Positions 11,732-19,887 of a DNA stretch of 64,000 nt are shown here, piece after piece. A program made the position numbers and the translations under genes. The notes beneath the pieces were generated by a model. That model was not told the DNA's origin. It did no database searches and saw only the letters and a list, made by a program, of their open reading frames with translations. The first letter of the stretch is position 1. Each line of letters opens with the position of its first letter. Source of the DNA: Mycobacterium lacus (GTDB lineage: Bacteria; Actinomycetota; Actinomycetes; Mycobacteriales; Mycobacteriaceae); contig NZ_AP022581.1 in NCBI RefSeq assembly GCF_010731535.1, positions 4,163,952 to 4,227,951 on the forward strand, read 5' to 3'.

Positions 11732-12495
11732 GCCTGATCCTGGCAGCGCACGGCACCCGAAGGTCGTCTGGTGTCGCCATGATCGCCGACCTCGCTGCGC
11801 AGGTGAGCGCGCTGGTGGACTGCCCCGTACATGTGGGGTTTGTCGACGTGCTGGGGCCGACACCGCGCGAGGTTCTGTGCTCGGCGGCGGACTCCCGCCG
11901 GCCCGCTATCGTGGTGCCCGCGTTCTTGTCGCGCGGATATCATGTCCGCACCGATCTGCCCTCCCATATCGCGGCGAGCGGACATCGTAACGTCACCGTT
12001 ACCCCCGCTTTGGGACCGAGCCCGGAGATCGCGCGAATAGTCGTCCAGCAGATGGCGAAGTCCGGTTGGCGTCCCGGCGATTCGGTGATTCTCGCGGCTG
12101 CGGGAACATCGGATCGAAGGGCACGCGCCGACCTGTGCACCACCGCGGCGCTGCTGTCGGCCCTGACCGGATCCCGGGTGGAGCTGGCATTCGCGGCAAC
12201 CGGTGATCCGGATGTTCACGAAGCGGTCACCAACGCTCGCCGCCAAGGCGCCCGCCGCGTCGTGGTGGCCTCCTACCTGCTGGCCGAGGGCCTGTTTCAG
12301 GAACGGTTACGCGGCTGCGGCGCCGACCTGGTGACCCCGCCGCTAGGCACCCATCCCGGGTTGGCGCGCCTGGTTGCGCACCGATTCCGCAGGGCCGTAC
12401 CGCATCGTTCCTGTGGCCAACGGCCGCAATACATGTCGAATTCGGACGGGCGCCAAGCGTTGCTGGCCGGGTACGCCGACGTCGGCGACGCTTGA
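11728..12495 (+). CDS. CbiX/SirB-like sirohydrochlorin chelatase
   Basis: The 255-residue protein starts SLILAAHGTRRSSGVAMIADL, with the active-site His of the class II chelatase family in AAHGTR. A second half repeats the fold (SVILAAAGTSDRRARADL), in which the equivalent His is replaced by Ala. CbiX and SirB proteins insert iron or cobalt into sirohydrochlorin for siroheme or cobalamin. Coupling to nnaR by a 4-nt overlap, with nirB nearby, favours the siroheme route. It is comparable to Rv0259c. The C-terminal 40 residues are polar and look unstructured. Confidence 0.82.
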   Translation: MSLILAAHGTRRSSGVAMIADLAAQVSALVDCPVHVGFVDVLGPTPREVLCSAADSRRPAIVVPAFLSRGYHVRTDLPSHIAASGHRNVTVTPALGPSPEIARIVVQQMAKSGWRPGDSVILAAAGTSDRRARADLCTTAALLSALTGSRVELAFAATGDPDVHEAVTNARRQGARRVVVASYLLAEGLFQERLRGCGADLVTPPLGTHPGLARLVAHRFRRAVPHRSCGQRPQYMSNSDGRQALLAGYADVGDA

Positions 12496-12526
12496 TCTTC
12501 TGCGGCATCCGGGTGATCCTGGCAGG

Positions 12527-12976
12527 ATGGCCCGTCACGAACAGCACTCGCGTGGGCTCCTCGATCCGGTGGCCAAGATGCTGCGTTTGCCCTTCGACAC
12601 ACCGGAGTTCATCGACCGTATCGTCACCGGCAGCGTTAATCAGGTGGGTCGCCGAACGCTGTACCTGCTGATTACAACGTGGGATGCCGCCGGTGGTGGC
12701 CCCTTTGCTGCCAGCGCCGTTGCATCCACCGGGCTGGCCAAGACCGCGGAAATTGTTCAGTCAATGTTCATCGGGCCGGTCTTCAATCCGCTGCTCAAGA
12801 TGCTGGGGGCCGACAAGATCGCCATCCGGGCATCGTTGTGCGCCTCTCAGCTCGTCGGCCTGGGCATCATGCGCTACGGGGTGCGCTCAGAACCGCTGCA
12901 CTCGATGTCGGTGGAGGCGCTCGTCGACGCCATCGGCCCGACGATGCAGCGCTACCTCGTCGGCAATATTGGCTAG
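12527..12976 (+). CDS. HTH-less TetR C-terminal-like protein
   Basis: The 149-residue protein corresponds to Rv0258c. Its sequence resembles only the ligand-binding half of TetR regulators: ASLCASQLVGLGIMRYGVR, followed by VEALVDAIGPTMQRYLVG, is the typical last helix pair of the C-terminal domain. No helix-turn-helix precedes it; the sequence upstream of the ATG at 12527 has no HTH-like pattern in any frame. The M. tuberculosis protein has, as I recall, the same short length, so this is an old stable form and not a recent truncation. It could bind a ligand or form heterodimers with a full-length TetR. Function unknown. It ends 25 nt before the convergent nirD stop. Confidence 0.75.
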   Translation: MARHEQHSRGLLDPVAKMLRLPFDTPEFIDRIVTGSVNQVGRRTLYLLITTWDAAGGGPFAASAVASTGLAKTAEIVQSMFIGPVFNPLLKMLGADKIAIRASLCASQLVGLGIMRYGVRSEPLHSMSVEALVDAIGPTMQRYLVGNIG

Positions 12977-13001
12977 CTCAGCTGGGTCTGGGTCTCTTAG
13001 C

Positions 13002-13358
13002 CTAGGCGGTGATCCGGGCGACCTGGACGTAGCCTTCGGGCGTGACGCGCGCCGGGTAGACCGGCACCGAAATCCTCGGATCGTCCAGGCAGCTGCCGTC
13101 GTCGAGCGCGAAAGCCTGCTTCAGGATCGGCGATTGAACCGTGGCGCGGCCTCCGCGGTCGCCGACGATCCCGCGTGACAGCACCGCCGCGCCGGAAAAC
13201 GGGTCGACATTGCCGACCGCGTGCACCGATCCGTCGTCTAGCCGGAACAACGCCACCTGGCTGCCGTCGTCGAGCAGCACACCGACACCGCGCCCGGGGA
13301 TGAGGTGATCGTAGTCGCAGGCGGTCGTCCATACCTGAATGTCGTTGAGAAGTGTCAC
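13002..13358 (-). CDS. nirD: Nitrite reductase (NAD(P)H) small subunit NirD
   Basis: 118 residues from a GTG at 13358, preceded by CAGGGAG. A longer frame to 13397 would overlap nirB. The protein is a Rieske-type beta-sandwich of the NirD family: LIPGRGVGVLLDDGSQVALF, then FSGAAVLSRGIVGD and a C-terminal VYPARVTPEGYVQV. As in other NirD proteins, the Cys/His ligands of true Rieske proteins are absent. It starts 13 nt after the nirB stop on the same strand, so the pair is an operon. NirBD reduces nitrite to ammonia in the cytoplasm. Confidence 0.92.
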   Translation of the reverse strand: MTLLNDIQVWTTACDYDHLIPGRGVGVLLDDGSQVALFRLDDGSVHAVGNVDPFSGAAVLSRGIVGDRGGRATVQSPILKQAFALDDGSCLDDPRISVPVYPARVTPEGYVQVARITA

Positions 13359-13371
13359 GATTACTCCCTGT

Positions 13372-15948
13372 CTACGATCTGACCCGCGGGATGCCAATGA
13401 GCACAGGCACTTTGCGCCCGGCGCGTTCGGTGAAGGTCACCGTCGAATCGACGGCGTCCGGGGCGTTGACAAAGGAGACGAACCGCGACAGCTTGTCGGG
13501 ATCCTCCAGCACGCCCTTCCACTCGCACTTGTAGTTCTGCACATGCCGCTGCATCGCGGCCTCGAATTCCGCGGCGAGGCCCAGCGAGTCGTCGCAGACG
13601 ACCTCGCGCACGTGATCGAGCCCGCCGTCCAGCGATTCCATCCACGGCGCGGTGCGCTGCAGCCGGTCGGCGGTGCGAATGTAGTACATCAGGAACCGGT
13701 CGATGTAACGGATCAGCGTCTCGGTGTCGAGGTCTCTGGCCAGCAGCTGCGCATGTTTGGGGGTCATGCCGCCGTTGCCGCCGACGTAGAGGTTCCAGCC
13801 CTTCTCGGTGGCGATGACGCCCACGTCCTTGCCGCGCGCCTCGGCACACTCGCGCGCGCACCCGGAGACACCCATCTTGATCTTGTGCGGTGCCCGCAGG
13901 CCGCGATAGCGCAGTTCCAGATCGATGGCCAGCTGCACGGAATCCTGCTGGCCGTAACGGCACCAGTCGCTGCCCACGCAGCTCTTCACGGTGCGCACCG
14001 CCTTCCCGTAGGCGTGACCCGATTCCATGCCCGCGTCGACAAGCCGCTTCCAGATCAGCGGCAGCTGATCCACACGGGCGCCGAACATATCGATCCGCTG
14101 GCCGCCGGTGATCTTGGTGTACAGGCCGAAGTCCTGCGCGATCTGGCCGATCAGAATCAGATGCTCCGGCTTGATGTCACCGCCGGGCACCCGGGGCACC
14201 ACCGAGTAGCTGCCGTTCTTTTGGATGTTGGCCAGGAAGTGGTCGTTGGAATCCTGTAGCGAGGCTTGCTCGCCGTCGAGAATGTGGTCGGAGCCGGTCG
14301 ACGCCAGGATCGAGGCGACGACGGGTTTGCAAATGTCGCAACCCTTTCCGCGGCCGAAGCGCTCCAGCAGCCCGGAGAAGGTCCGGATTTCGGTGGCGGA
14401 AATGATCTCGAAAAGCTCGGCTCGCGACTGGCTGAAGTGCTCGCACAGCGCCTTGGACTGTTCCACGCCCTCGGCTTCGAGCAGCTGCTTCAGCAGGGGC
14501 ACGCACGACCCGCACGACGTGCCGGCCGCGGTGCACGCCTTGAGCGCGGGAACCTCGCCACACCCATCGGCGATCGCGGACCTCAGGTCGCCCTTGGTGA
14601 CGTTGTTGCACGAGCAGATCTGTGCCGAATCCGGCAGCGCTCCAACGCCCAAGCCGGCAACGCCGTCACCAGAACCCGCCGGTGCGATGAGCGCCAGCGG
14701 ATCCCCGGGCAGCTCGCCGCCGACCATGGGCCGCAAGACACCATACAAGGAGGCATCGCCCACCAGCACGCCACCGAGCAGAGTCTTGGCGTCGTCGGAG
14801 AGCACCAGTTTGGCGTAAGTACGCTTCACCGCGTCGTTGATGACGACCTCGAGGCAGTTCTCGGTCGCCCCCATCGCGTCACCGAAGCTGGCGACGTCGA
14901 CGCCCAGCAGTTTGAGCTTTGTCGACAGGTCCGCTTCCGGAAATTCCGCCGCGCCGTCCAGCAGCCGGTCCGCCACCACCTCGGCGCTGGTGTAACCGGG
15001 CCCGACCAGGCCGTAGCACCGCCCCTCGATCGCCGCGACCTCACCGACGGCGTAGATGTCGGGATCGCTTGTCCGGCAAGACAAATCGGTGAGCACACCA
15101 CCCCGGTCTGCGATTGTCAGCCCGGCCGCCCTCGCCAACTCGTCGCGTGGCCGGATGCCGGCGGCGAAGACCACCAGGCCTGCGTCGATGACCTTCTCGT
15201 TCAGACCGTCGCGCACTCGCACCCGCACCGACGTCGAGCCATCCGGATGCTCAACGGATTCAATCGATTCCGTACCCGTTCCAACATGCACCGCGATGCC
15301 GAGGTCGGTGATCATCCGGGCCAGCAGCGCGCCCCCCGCCTCGTCAATCTGTTGGGCCATCAACCGCGGCATCATCTCGATCACATGCGTCTGTAATCCA
15401 AACTGGCGCAACGCATTGGCGGCCTCCAGGCCGAGCAGGCCGCCGCCGATGACCACCCCCGCGCGGGCATGACCGGAATCCAGCGCGCGCTGGGCGTCGG
15501 CGCGGATGGCGTCGAGGTCGTCGAGCGTGCGGTAGACGTGGCAGGCGGGCAGGTCGTGGCCGGGCACCGGAGGAACGAAAGCGTAGGAGCCGGTGGCCAG
15601 TACCAGGGTGTCGTAGCTATGCCGTTCACCGTCCACGGTGACCACCGATTTTGCCGCGCGATCGATCTCGGCGACGGGCGTATTCAGCAGTAGCCGAACC
15701 CGGTCGTCACCGGGGTAGTCGTTACCGGGCAGTGCCATCAGGCTCCGGTCCCAGCTTTCGGTGTACGCGGTCAGACCGACGCGGTCATAGGCCGCGTCGG
15801 CCTCCTCGGACAGCACGGTGATCTGCCAGGAGCCCTCGGCGTCACGGGCGCGGAGCGCCTCGACGAGTCGATGGCCCACCATGCCATGCCCCACCACGAC
15901 CAGGCGGCGGCTGGCGCCACGCGCGCGCGGGTTCCCGACTGGAGGCAT
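13372..15948 (-). CDS. nirB: Nitrite reductase (NAD(P)H) large subunit NirB
   Basis: The 858-residue multidomain enzyme has an N-terminal FAD/NAD(P)H reductase with LVVVGHGMVGHRLVEAL at residues 16-32 and a second nucleotide fold (GVVIGGGLLGLEAANALR). A BFD-like [2Fe-2S] region follows (CSCNNVTKGDL, then CGSCVPLLKQLL). The C-terminal siroheme-[4Fe-4S] domain has the Cys clusters CVGSDWCRYG and GVSGCARECAEARGKDVG. Electrons pass from NAD(P)H through FAD and Fe-S to siroheme, where nitrite is reduced to ammonium. All expected cofactor motifs are intact. It is transcribed away from hsp20, with which it shares a 214-nt intergenic region. Corresponds to Rv0252. Confidence 0.95.
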   Translation of the reverse strand: MPPVGNPRARGASRRLVVVGHGMVGHRLVEALRARDAEGSWQITVLSEEADAAYDRVGLTAYTESWDRSLMALPGNDYPGDDRVRLLLNTPVAEIDRAAKSVVTVDGERHSYDTLVLATGSYAFVPPVPGHDLPACHVYRTLDDLDAIRADAQRALDSGHARAGVVIGGGLLGLEAANALRQFGLQTHVIEMMPRLMAQQIDEAGGALLARMITDLGIAVHVGTGTESIESVEHPDGSTSVRVRVRDGLNEKVIDAGLVVFAAGIRPRDELARAAGLTIADRGGVLTDLSCRTSDPDIYAVGEVAAIEGRCYGLVGPGYTSAEVVADRLLDGAAEFPEADLSTKLKLLGVDVASFGDAMGATENCLEVVINDAVKRTYAKLVLSDDAKTLLGGVLVGDASLYGVLRPMVGGELPGDPLALIAPAGSGDGVAGLGVGALPDSAQICSCNNVTKGDLRSAIADGCGEVPALKACTAAGTSCGSCVPLLKQLLEAEGVEQSKALCEHFSQSRAELFEIISATEIRTFSGLLERFGRGKGCDICKPVVASILASTGSDHILDGEQASLQDSNDHFLANIQKNGSYSVVPRVPGGDIKPEHLILIGQIAQDFGLYTKITGGQRIDMFGARVDQLPLIWKRLVDAGMESGHAYGKAVRTVKSCVGSDWCRYGQQDSVQLAIDLELRYRGLRAPHKIKMGVSGCARECAEARGKDVGVIATEKGWNLYVGGNGGMTPKHAQLLARDLDTETLIRYIDRFLMYYIRTADRLQRTAPWMESLDGGLDHVREVVCDDSLGLAAEFEAAMQRHVQNYKCEWKGVLEDPDKLSRFVSFVNAPDAVDSTVTFTERAGRKVPVLIGIPRVRS

Positions 15949-16043
15949 GACTAGAGGTTAGGAACGCGATATTGCCGAAATGTCGCGCAATGTGACGCGC
16001 TTATGACGTCGTGCTCACGCCTGGCAACCTCCTGTGTGAAGGT

Positions 16044-16060
16044 GTTCGCTTATGGCGAAC
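16044..16060. promoter_or_regulatory. Inverted repeat in the nirB-hsp20 divergent region
   Basis: GTTCGC-TTATG-GCGAAC, with two perfect 6-bp arms, lies between the divergent starts and 13 nt before the HAIR-like site. It could be an operator for either gene. It does not match the mycobacterial LexA box (TCGAAC-N4-GTTCGA). Confidence 0.4.
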
Positions 16061-16072
16061 GCCCAGGTGGAA

Positions 16073-16093
16073 CTTAAGCGTAGTCGACTCAGG
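16073..16093. promoter_or_regulatory. HAIR-like HspR operator upstream of hsp20
   Basis: CTTAAGC-N7-ACTCAGG matches the HAIR consensus CTTGAGT-N7-ACTCAAG at 11 of 14 positions with the exact 7-nt spacer. HspR is known to repress acr2 (Rv0251c) in M. tuberculosis, so the site is in the expected place, 70 nt before the hsp20 start. Confidence 0.7.
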
Positions 16094-16162
16094 TTTGTAC
16101 AAGTAGCCGGCCGGGGTCGCGCCGGCCACAGCAAATTCACACGGAAACATAAGGAGAAGCCC

Positions 16163-16603
16163 ATGAGCAACCTCGCATTGTGGTCTCGCCCGGCCTGGGA
16201 CACCGACCGCTGGCTGCGCGACTTTTTCGGCCCTGCCTCGGTGCTGGACTGGTACAAGCCTCTGACCAGCGACTTCAGCCCGGCCGCCGAGATCGTCAAG
16301 GATGGCGAGGACGCCGTCGTCCGCGTGGAACTGCCCGGGGTTGACGTCGAAAAGGACGTGAACGTCGAGGTGGACCGTGGCCGCCTGGTAATCCACGGCG
16401 AACACCGCGACGAGCACGCGGAGGACAACCACGGCCGCACCCTGCGTGAGATCCGGTACGGATCGTTCCGCCGATCGTTCCAGTTGCCCGCGCATGTCAC
16501 CAGCGAGGCCGTCACGGCTTCGTATGACGCCGGCGTGTTGACCGTTCGGGTCAACGGCGCGTATGCAGGTTCTCGGGCGCGACGCATCGAGATCACCAAG
16601 TAA
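16163..16603 (+). CDS. hsp: Small heat-shock protein Hsp20 (Acr2 type)
   Basis: The 146-residue protein starts at the ATG at 16163, with AAGGAG upstream. The alpha-crystallin domain spans about residues 35-140: VVRVELPGVDVEKDVNVEV, RLVIHGEHRDEH, and the closing beta-strands SYDAGVLTVRV. The N-terminal arm is short and Trp-rich (LWSRPAWDTDRWLRDFFG), and the C-terminal anchor is ARRIEITK. It is an ATP-independent holdase that prevents aggregation during heat or oxidative stress and forms large oligomers. The HAIR-like site upstream indicates HspR control. It is the positional equivalent of Rv0251c (Acr2), which is longer at about 159 residues. Confidence 0.93.
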   Translation: MSNLALWSRPAWDTDRWLRDFFGPASVLDWYKPLTSDFSPAAEIVKDGEDAVVRVELPGVDVEKDVNVEVDRGRLVIHGEHRDEHAEDNHGRTLREIRYGSFRRSFQLPAHVTSEAVTASYDAGVLTVRVNGAYAGSRARRIEITK

Positions 16604-16612
16604 CCGCTGGCG

Positions 16613-16670
16613 CGAGAAGACGTGAAAGCCCCCGCACGCACGGCGTGTCGGGGGCTTTCACGTCTTCTCG
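16613..16670. terminator. Long perfect hairpin after hsp20
   Basis: Two 22-nt arms (16613-16634 and 16649-16670) are exact complements, and a further CACGC/GCGTG pair lies inside. The arms carry GAGAAGACGTGAAAGCCCC, similar to palindromes at 39491-39538 and 61808-61883. It lies 9 nt after the hsp20 stop, so termination of that transcript is the likely use. Confidence 0.8.
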
Positions 16671-16731
16671 GCGCGGCGCGCGTATTGTGATCAGTGACAC
16701 CCCGCAACATCGCCGGCCTAGGGAGCATCCA

Positions 16732-17028
16732 TTGTCCGCCACCCCTGAACTTGCCGAACTTCACGACCTGATCGGCAGCTTGCGGCGGTGTGTGAGCTCG
16801 CTGAAGGCGCGATACGGCGACAATCCGGCGACGCGTCGCATTGTCATCGATGCCGACCGGATCCTCAGTGACGTCCAATTACTCGATACCGACGCGTCTG
16901 AATTGGACCTCGATCGCGCCACGGCGCAGCAGTCAAGCGAGAAGATCATCATTCCCGACACCGAGTACGACCGCGACTTCTGGCGCGATGTCGACGACGA
17001 GGGTGTCGGAGGTCACAGCCGGTACTGA
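16732..17028 (+). CDS. Conserved hypothetical protein (Rv0250c type)
   Basis: The TTG at 16732 follows AGGGAG at a good distance and gives 98 residues. The protein starts with a helical ATPELAELHDLIGSLRR. Its C-terminal half is acidic, with IIIPDTEYDRDFWRDVDDEG. No known catalytic motif, signal peptide or membrane segment is seen. It lies just upstream of the succinate dehydrogenase genes, in the same place as Rv0250c. Context suggests a role linked to that operon or to the stress protein before it, but nothing in the sequence shows this. Confidence 0.7.
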   Translation: MSATPELAELHDLIGSLRRCVSSLKARYGDNPATRRIVIDADRILSDVQLLDTDASELDLDRATAQQSSEKIIIPDTEYDRDFWRDVDDEGVGGHSRY

Positions 17029-17104
17029 TCAACGAAGCCCCCCTAAATAGTGGGCCGTCTGTCTGTGTACCCTTCGACGAGATAACACGCGAAGAGGTCA
17101 ATAG

Positions 17105-17926
17105 ATGAGCGCACCCACGGCGAACCGTCCTGCATCCGGCGTTTTCTCACCCACCCGGGCCCAAATACCGGAAAGGACGCTACGCACCGACCGCTGGTGG
17201 TTGTCGCCGCTGGTAACCAATATCGGCCTTTCAGCGTTCATCATCTACGCCACCACCCGCGCCTTCTGGGGTAGCAACTACTGGGTGGATAAATACCACT
17301 ACCTGACGCCCTTCTACTCGCCATGCGTGAGCTCGTCATGCGAGCCCGGTGCCAGCCACCTGGGTGTCTGGTTTGGTCATTTCCCGTGGTGGATTCCGTT
17401 GGGAATGCTGGTATTACCGTTCCTGCTCGGATTCCGGATTACCTGCTACTACTACCGCAAGGCCTACTACCGATCGGTGTGGCAGTCGCCGACCGGGTGC
17501 GCTGTGCCCGAACCTCGGGTCCATTACACCGGTGAGACCCGGCTTCCCTTGATAGTCCAGAACAGCCACCGATACTTCTTCTACGTCGCAACGGTGGTGT
17601 CAGTAATCAACACGTACGACGCGACAGTGGCGTTTCATTCTCCCTCTGGTTTCGGCTTCGGTTTGGGCAACGTCATTTTGGTAGTCAACGTGCTGCTGCT
17701 GTGGTGTTACACCGTCTCGTGCCATTCGTGCCGGCACGTCACCGGTGGTCGGCTAAAGCATTTCTCTAAACACCCAGTGCGGTACTGGATCTGGACACAG
17801 GTCAGCAAGCTGAACACCCGGCACATGCTATTCGCGTGGATTACGTTAGGAACGCTGGCACTCACCGACTTCTACATCATGCTGGTGGCTAGCGGCAGCA
17901 TCACGGATCTCAGATTTATTGGCTGA
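17105..17926 (+). CDS. sdhC: Succinate dehydrogenase membrane anchor subunit
   Basis: The 273-residue membrane protein has about five hydrophobic helices (for example FSAFIIYATTRAFW-like and VILVVNVLLLWCYTVSC stretches). His residues suited to heme ligation or the quinone site lie in TVSCHSCRHVTGG and in LGVWFGHFPWW. It precedes sdhA by 44 nt and belongs to the Sdh1-type complex (Rv0249c-Rv0247c), which oxidises succinate and passes electrons to menaquinone. The subunit is a single larger anchor and not two small SdhC/SdhD subunits. ATG start at 17105. Confidence 0.85.
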   Translation: MSAPTANRPASGVFSPTRAQIPERTLRTDRWWLSPLVTNIGLSAFIIYATTRAFWGSNYWVDKYHYLTPFYSPCVSSSCEPGASHLGVWFGHFPWWIPLGMLVLPFLLGFRITCYYYRKAYYRSVWQSPTGCAVPEPRVHYTGETRLPLIVQNSHRYFFYVATVVSVINTYDATVAFHSPSGFGFGLGNVILVVNVLLLWCYTVSCHSCRHVTGGRLKHFSKHPVRYWIWTQVSKLNTRHMLFAWITLGTLALTDFYIMLVASGSITDLRFIG

Positions 17927-17970
17927 CATGCCATTTCAGGATTACCCAGAAATAGCTGAGCGAGGTTTCA

Positions 17971-19887
17971 ATGGTTGAGGTCGAACGGCACTCCTACGAC
18001 GTGGTCGTGATCGGTGCCGGCGGCGCGGGACTGCGGGCGGTCATCGAGGTCCGCGAGCGCGGCTTGAAAGTCGCGGTGGTGTGCAAGTCCCTGTTCGGCA
18101 AGGCCCACACGGTGATGGCCGAGGGCGGCGCGGCGGCGGCGATGGGTAACGCCAATCCCAAGGACAATTGGCAGACTCACTTTGGCGATACGATGCGCGG
18201 GGGGAAGTTCCTGAACAACTGGCGGATGGCCGAACTGCACGCCAAGGAATCGCCGGACCGGGTGTGGGAGCTGGAGACCTATGGCGCACTCTTCGACCGC
18301 ACCGAAGACGGCCGGATCAGTCAGCGAAACTTTGGCGGGCACACCTACCCTCGGCTGGCGCACGTGGGTGACCGCACCGGGCTGGAGCTGATCCGCACGT
18401 TGCAGCAAAAGATCGTCTCGCTGCAACAGGAGGATCACGCCGAACTCGGCGACTACGAGGCACGCATCAAGGTGTTCGCCGAATGCACGATCACCGAGCT
18501 GCTCAAAGACGGTGACGCGATCGCCGGCGCGTTCGGCTATTGGCGCGAGAGCGGCCGGTTCGTCTTGTTCGAGGCCCCCGCGGTGGTGCTGGCCACCGGC
18601 GGGATCGGGAAGTCGTTCAAGGTGACGTCGAACTCTTGGGAGTACACCGGCGACGGCCACGCGTTGGCGCTGCGCGCCGGCGCGACGCTGATCAACATGG
18701 AGTTCGTCCAGTTCCACCCGACGGGCATGGTGTGGCCGCCGAGTGTAAAGGGGATCCTGGTCACCGAAGGTGTTCGCGGTGACGGCGGGGTGCTGAAGAA
18801 TTCCGAGGGCCAGCGGTTCATGTTCGACTACATCCCGCCGGTGTTCAAAGGCCAGTACGCCGAAACGGAGCAAGAGGCCGACCAGTGGCTCAAGGACAAC
18901 GACTCCGCCCGTCGCACTCCGGACCTGTTGCCGCGTGACGAGGTTGCGCGCGCGATCAACTCGGAGGTCAAAGCCGGCCGCGGCACCCCGCATGGCGGGG
19001 TCTACCTCGACATCGCTTCGCGTTTGACGCCCGCGGAGATCAAGCGGCGATTGCCGTCAATGTATCACCAGTTCATGGAGTTGGCCGAGGTCGATATCAC
19101 TTCGCAGCCAATGGAAGTCGGGCCTACTTGTCACTACGTGATGGGCGGTGTCGAGGTCGATGCCGACACCGGTGCGGCCACGGTTCCGGGTCTATTCGCC
19201 GCCGGCGAATGCTCCGGCGGCATGCACGGCTCCAACCGGCTCGGCGGAAACTCGCTGTCGGATCTGCTGGTCTTCGGCCGGCGGGCCGGCCTGGGCGCCG
19301 CCGACTACGTGCGCGCGCTGAGTAGCCGTCCGGCAGCATCGCAGGACGCTGTCGACGCCGCGGCAAAGCAGGCCCTTCGCCCCTTCGAAGGGCCGAAAGA
19401 CGGTTCAGCACCGGAGAATCCGTATGCGCTGCACATGGACTTGCAGTACCTGATGAACGACCTGGTCGGCATCATCCGCAATGCCGACGAGATCCAGAAG
19501 GCGTTGACGCTGCTGAACGAGCTGTGGGGGCGATACCAGCACGTGCAAGTCGAGGGGCATCGCCAGTACAACCCGGGCTGGAATCTGTCCATCGACCTGC
19601 GCAACATGCTGCTGGTCAGCGAGTGCGTGGCCAGGGCTGCGCTGGAACGCACCGAAAGCCGCGGCGGCCACACCCGCGACGACCACCCCGGCATGGACGC
19701 CAACTGGCGCAAAACCTTGCTGGTGTGCCGCGTCGATAACAGCGAAACCAGCGGTGCCCGCGTCAGCATCACCCGGCAGCCGCAGATACCCATGCGACCG
19801 GACTTGCTGGAGCTCTTCGAGATCTCGGAGCTGGAGAAGTACTACACCGACGAAGAGCTGGCCGGGCATCCAGGACGGAGAGGCTAA
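17971..19887 (+). CDS. sdhA: Succinate dehydrogenase/fumarate reductase flavoprotein subunit
   Basis: The 638-residue protein has the FAD-binding VVVIGAGGAGLRAVIE near residue 11 and the histidyl-FAD region GKAHTVMAEGGAAAA near residue 46. The substrate-site elements follow: FVQFHPTGM, and AGECSGGMHGSNRLGGNSL with the conserved Arg. These are hallmarks of SdhA/FrdA. It oxidises succinate to fumarate on the cytoplasmic side of the membrane. The stop overlaps the sdhB start by 1 nt (TAATG), so the two are coupled. Corresponds to Rv0248c of the Sdh1 complex. Confidence 0.95.
   Translation: MVEVERHSYDVVVIGAGGAGLRAVIEVRERGLKVAVVCKSLFGKAHTVMAEGGAAAAMGNANPKDNWQTHFGDTMRGGKFLNNWRMAELHAKESPDRVWELETYGALFDRTEDGRISQRNFGGHTYPRLAHVGDRTGLELIRTLQQKIVSLQQEDHAELGDYEARIKVFAECTITELLKDGDAIAGAFGYWRESGRFVLFEAPAVVLATGGIGKSFKVTSNSWEYTGDGHALALRAGATLINMEFVQFHPTGMVWPPSVKGILVTEGVRGDGGVLKNSEGQRFMFDYIPPVFKGQYAETEQEADQWLKDNDSARRTPDLLPRDEVARAINSEVKAGRGTPHGGVYLDIASRLTPAEIKRRLPSMYHQFMELAEVDITSQPMEVGPTCHYVMGGVEVDADTGAATVPGLFAAGECSGGMHGSNRLGGNSLSDLLVFGRRAGLGAADYVRALSSRPAASQDAVDAAAKQALRPFEGPKDGSAPENPYALHMDLQYLMNDLVGIIRNADEIQKALTLLNELWGRYQHVQVEGHRQYNPGWNLSIDLRNMLLVSECVARAALERTESRGGHTRDDHPGMDANWRKTLLVCRVDNSETSGARVSITRQPQIPMRPDLLELFEISELEKYYTDEELAGHPGRRG

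Noticed and set aside
16044..16060. Inverted repeat as a LexA/SOS box
   Set aside because: The arms are GTTCGC/GCGAAC in the opposite arrangement to the mycobacterial LexA box, with the wrong spacer.
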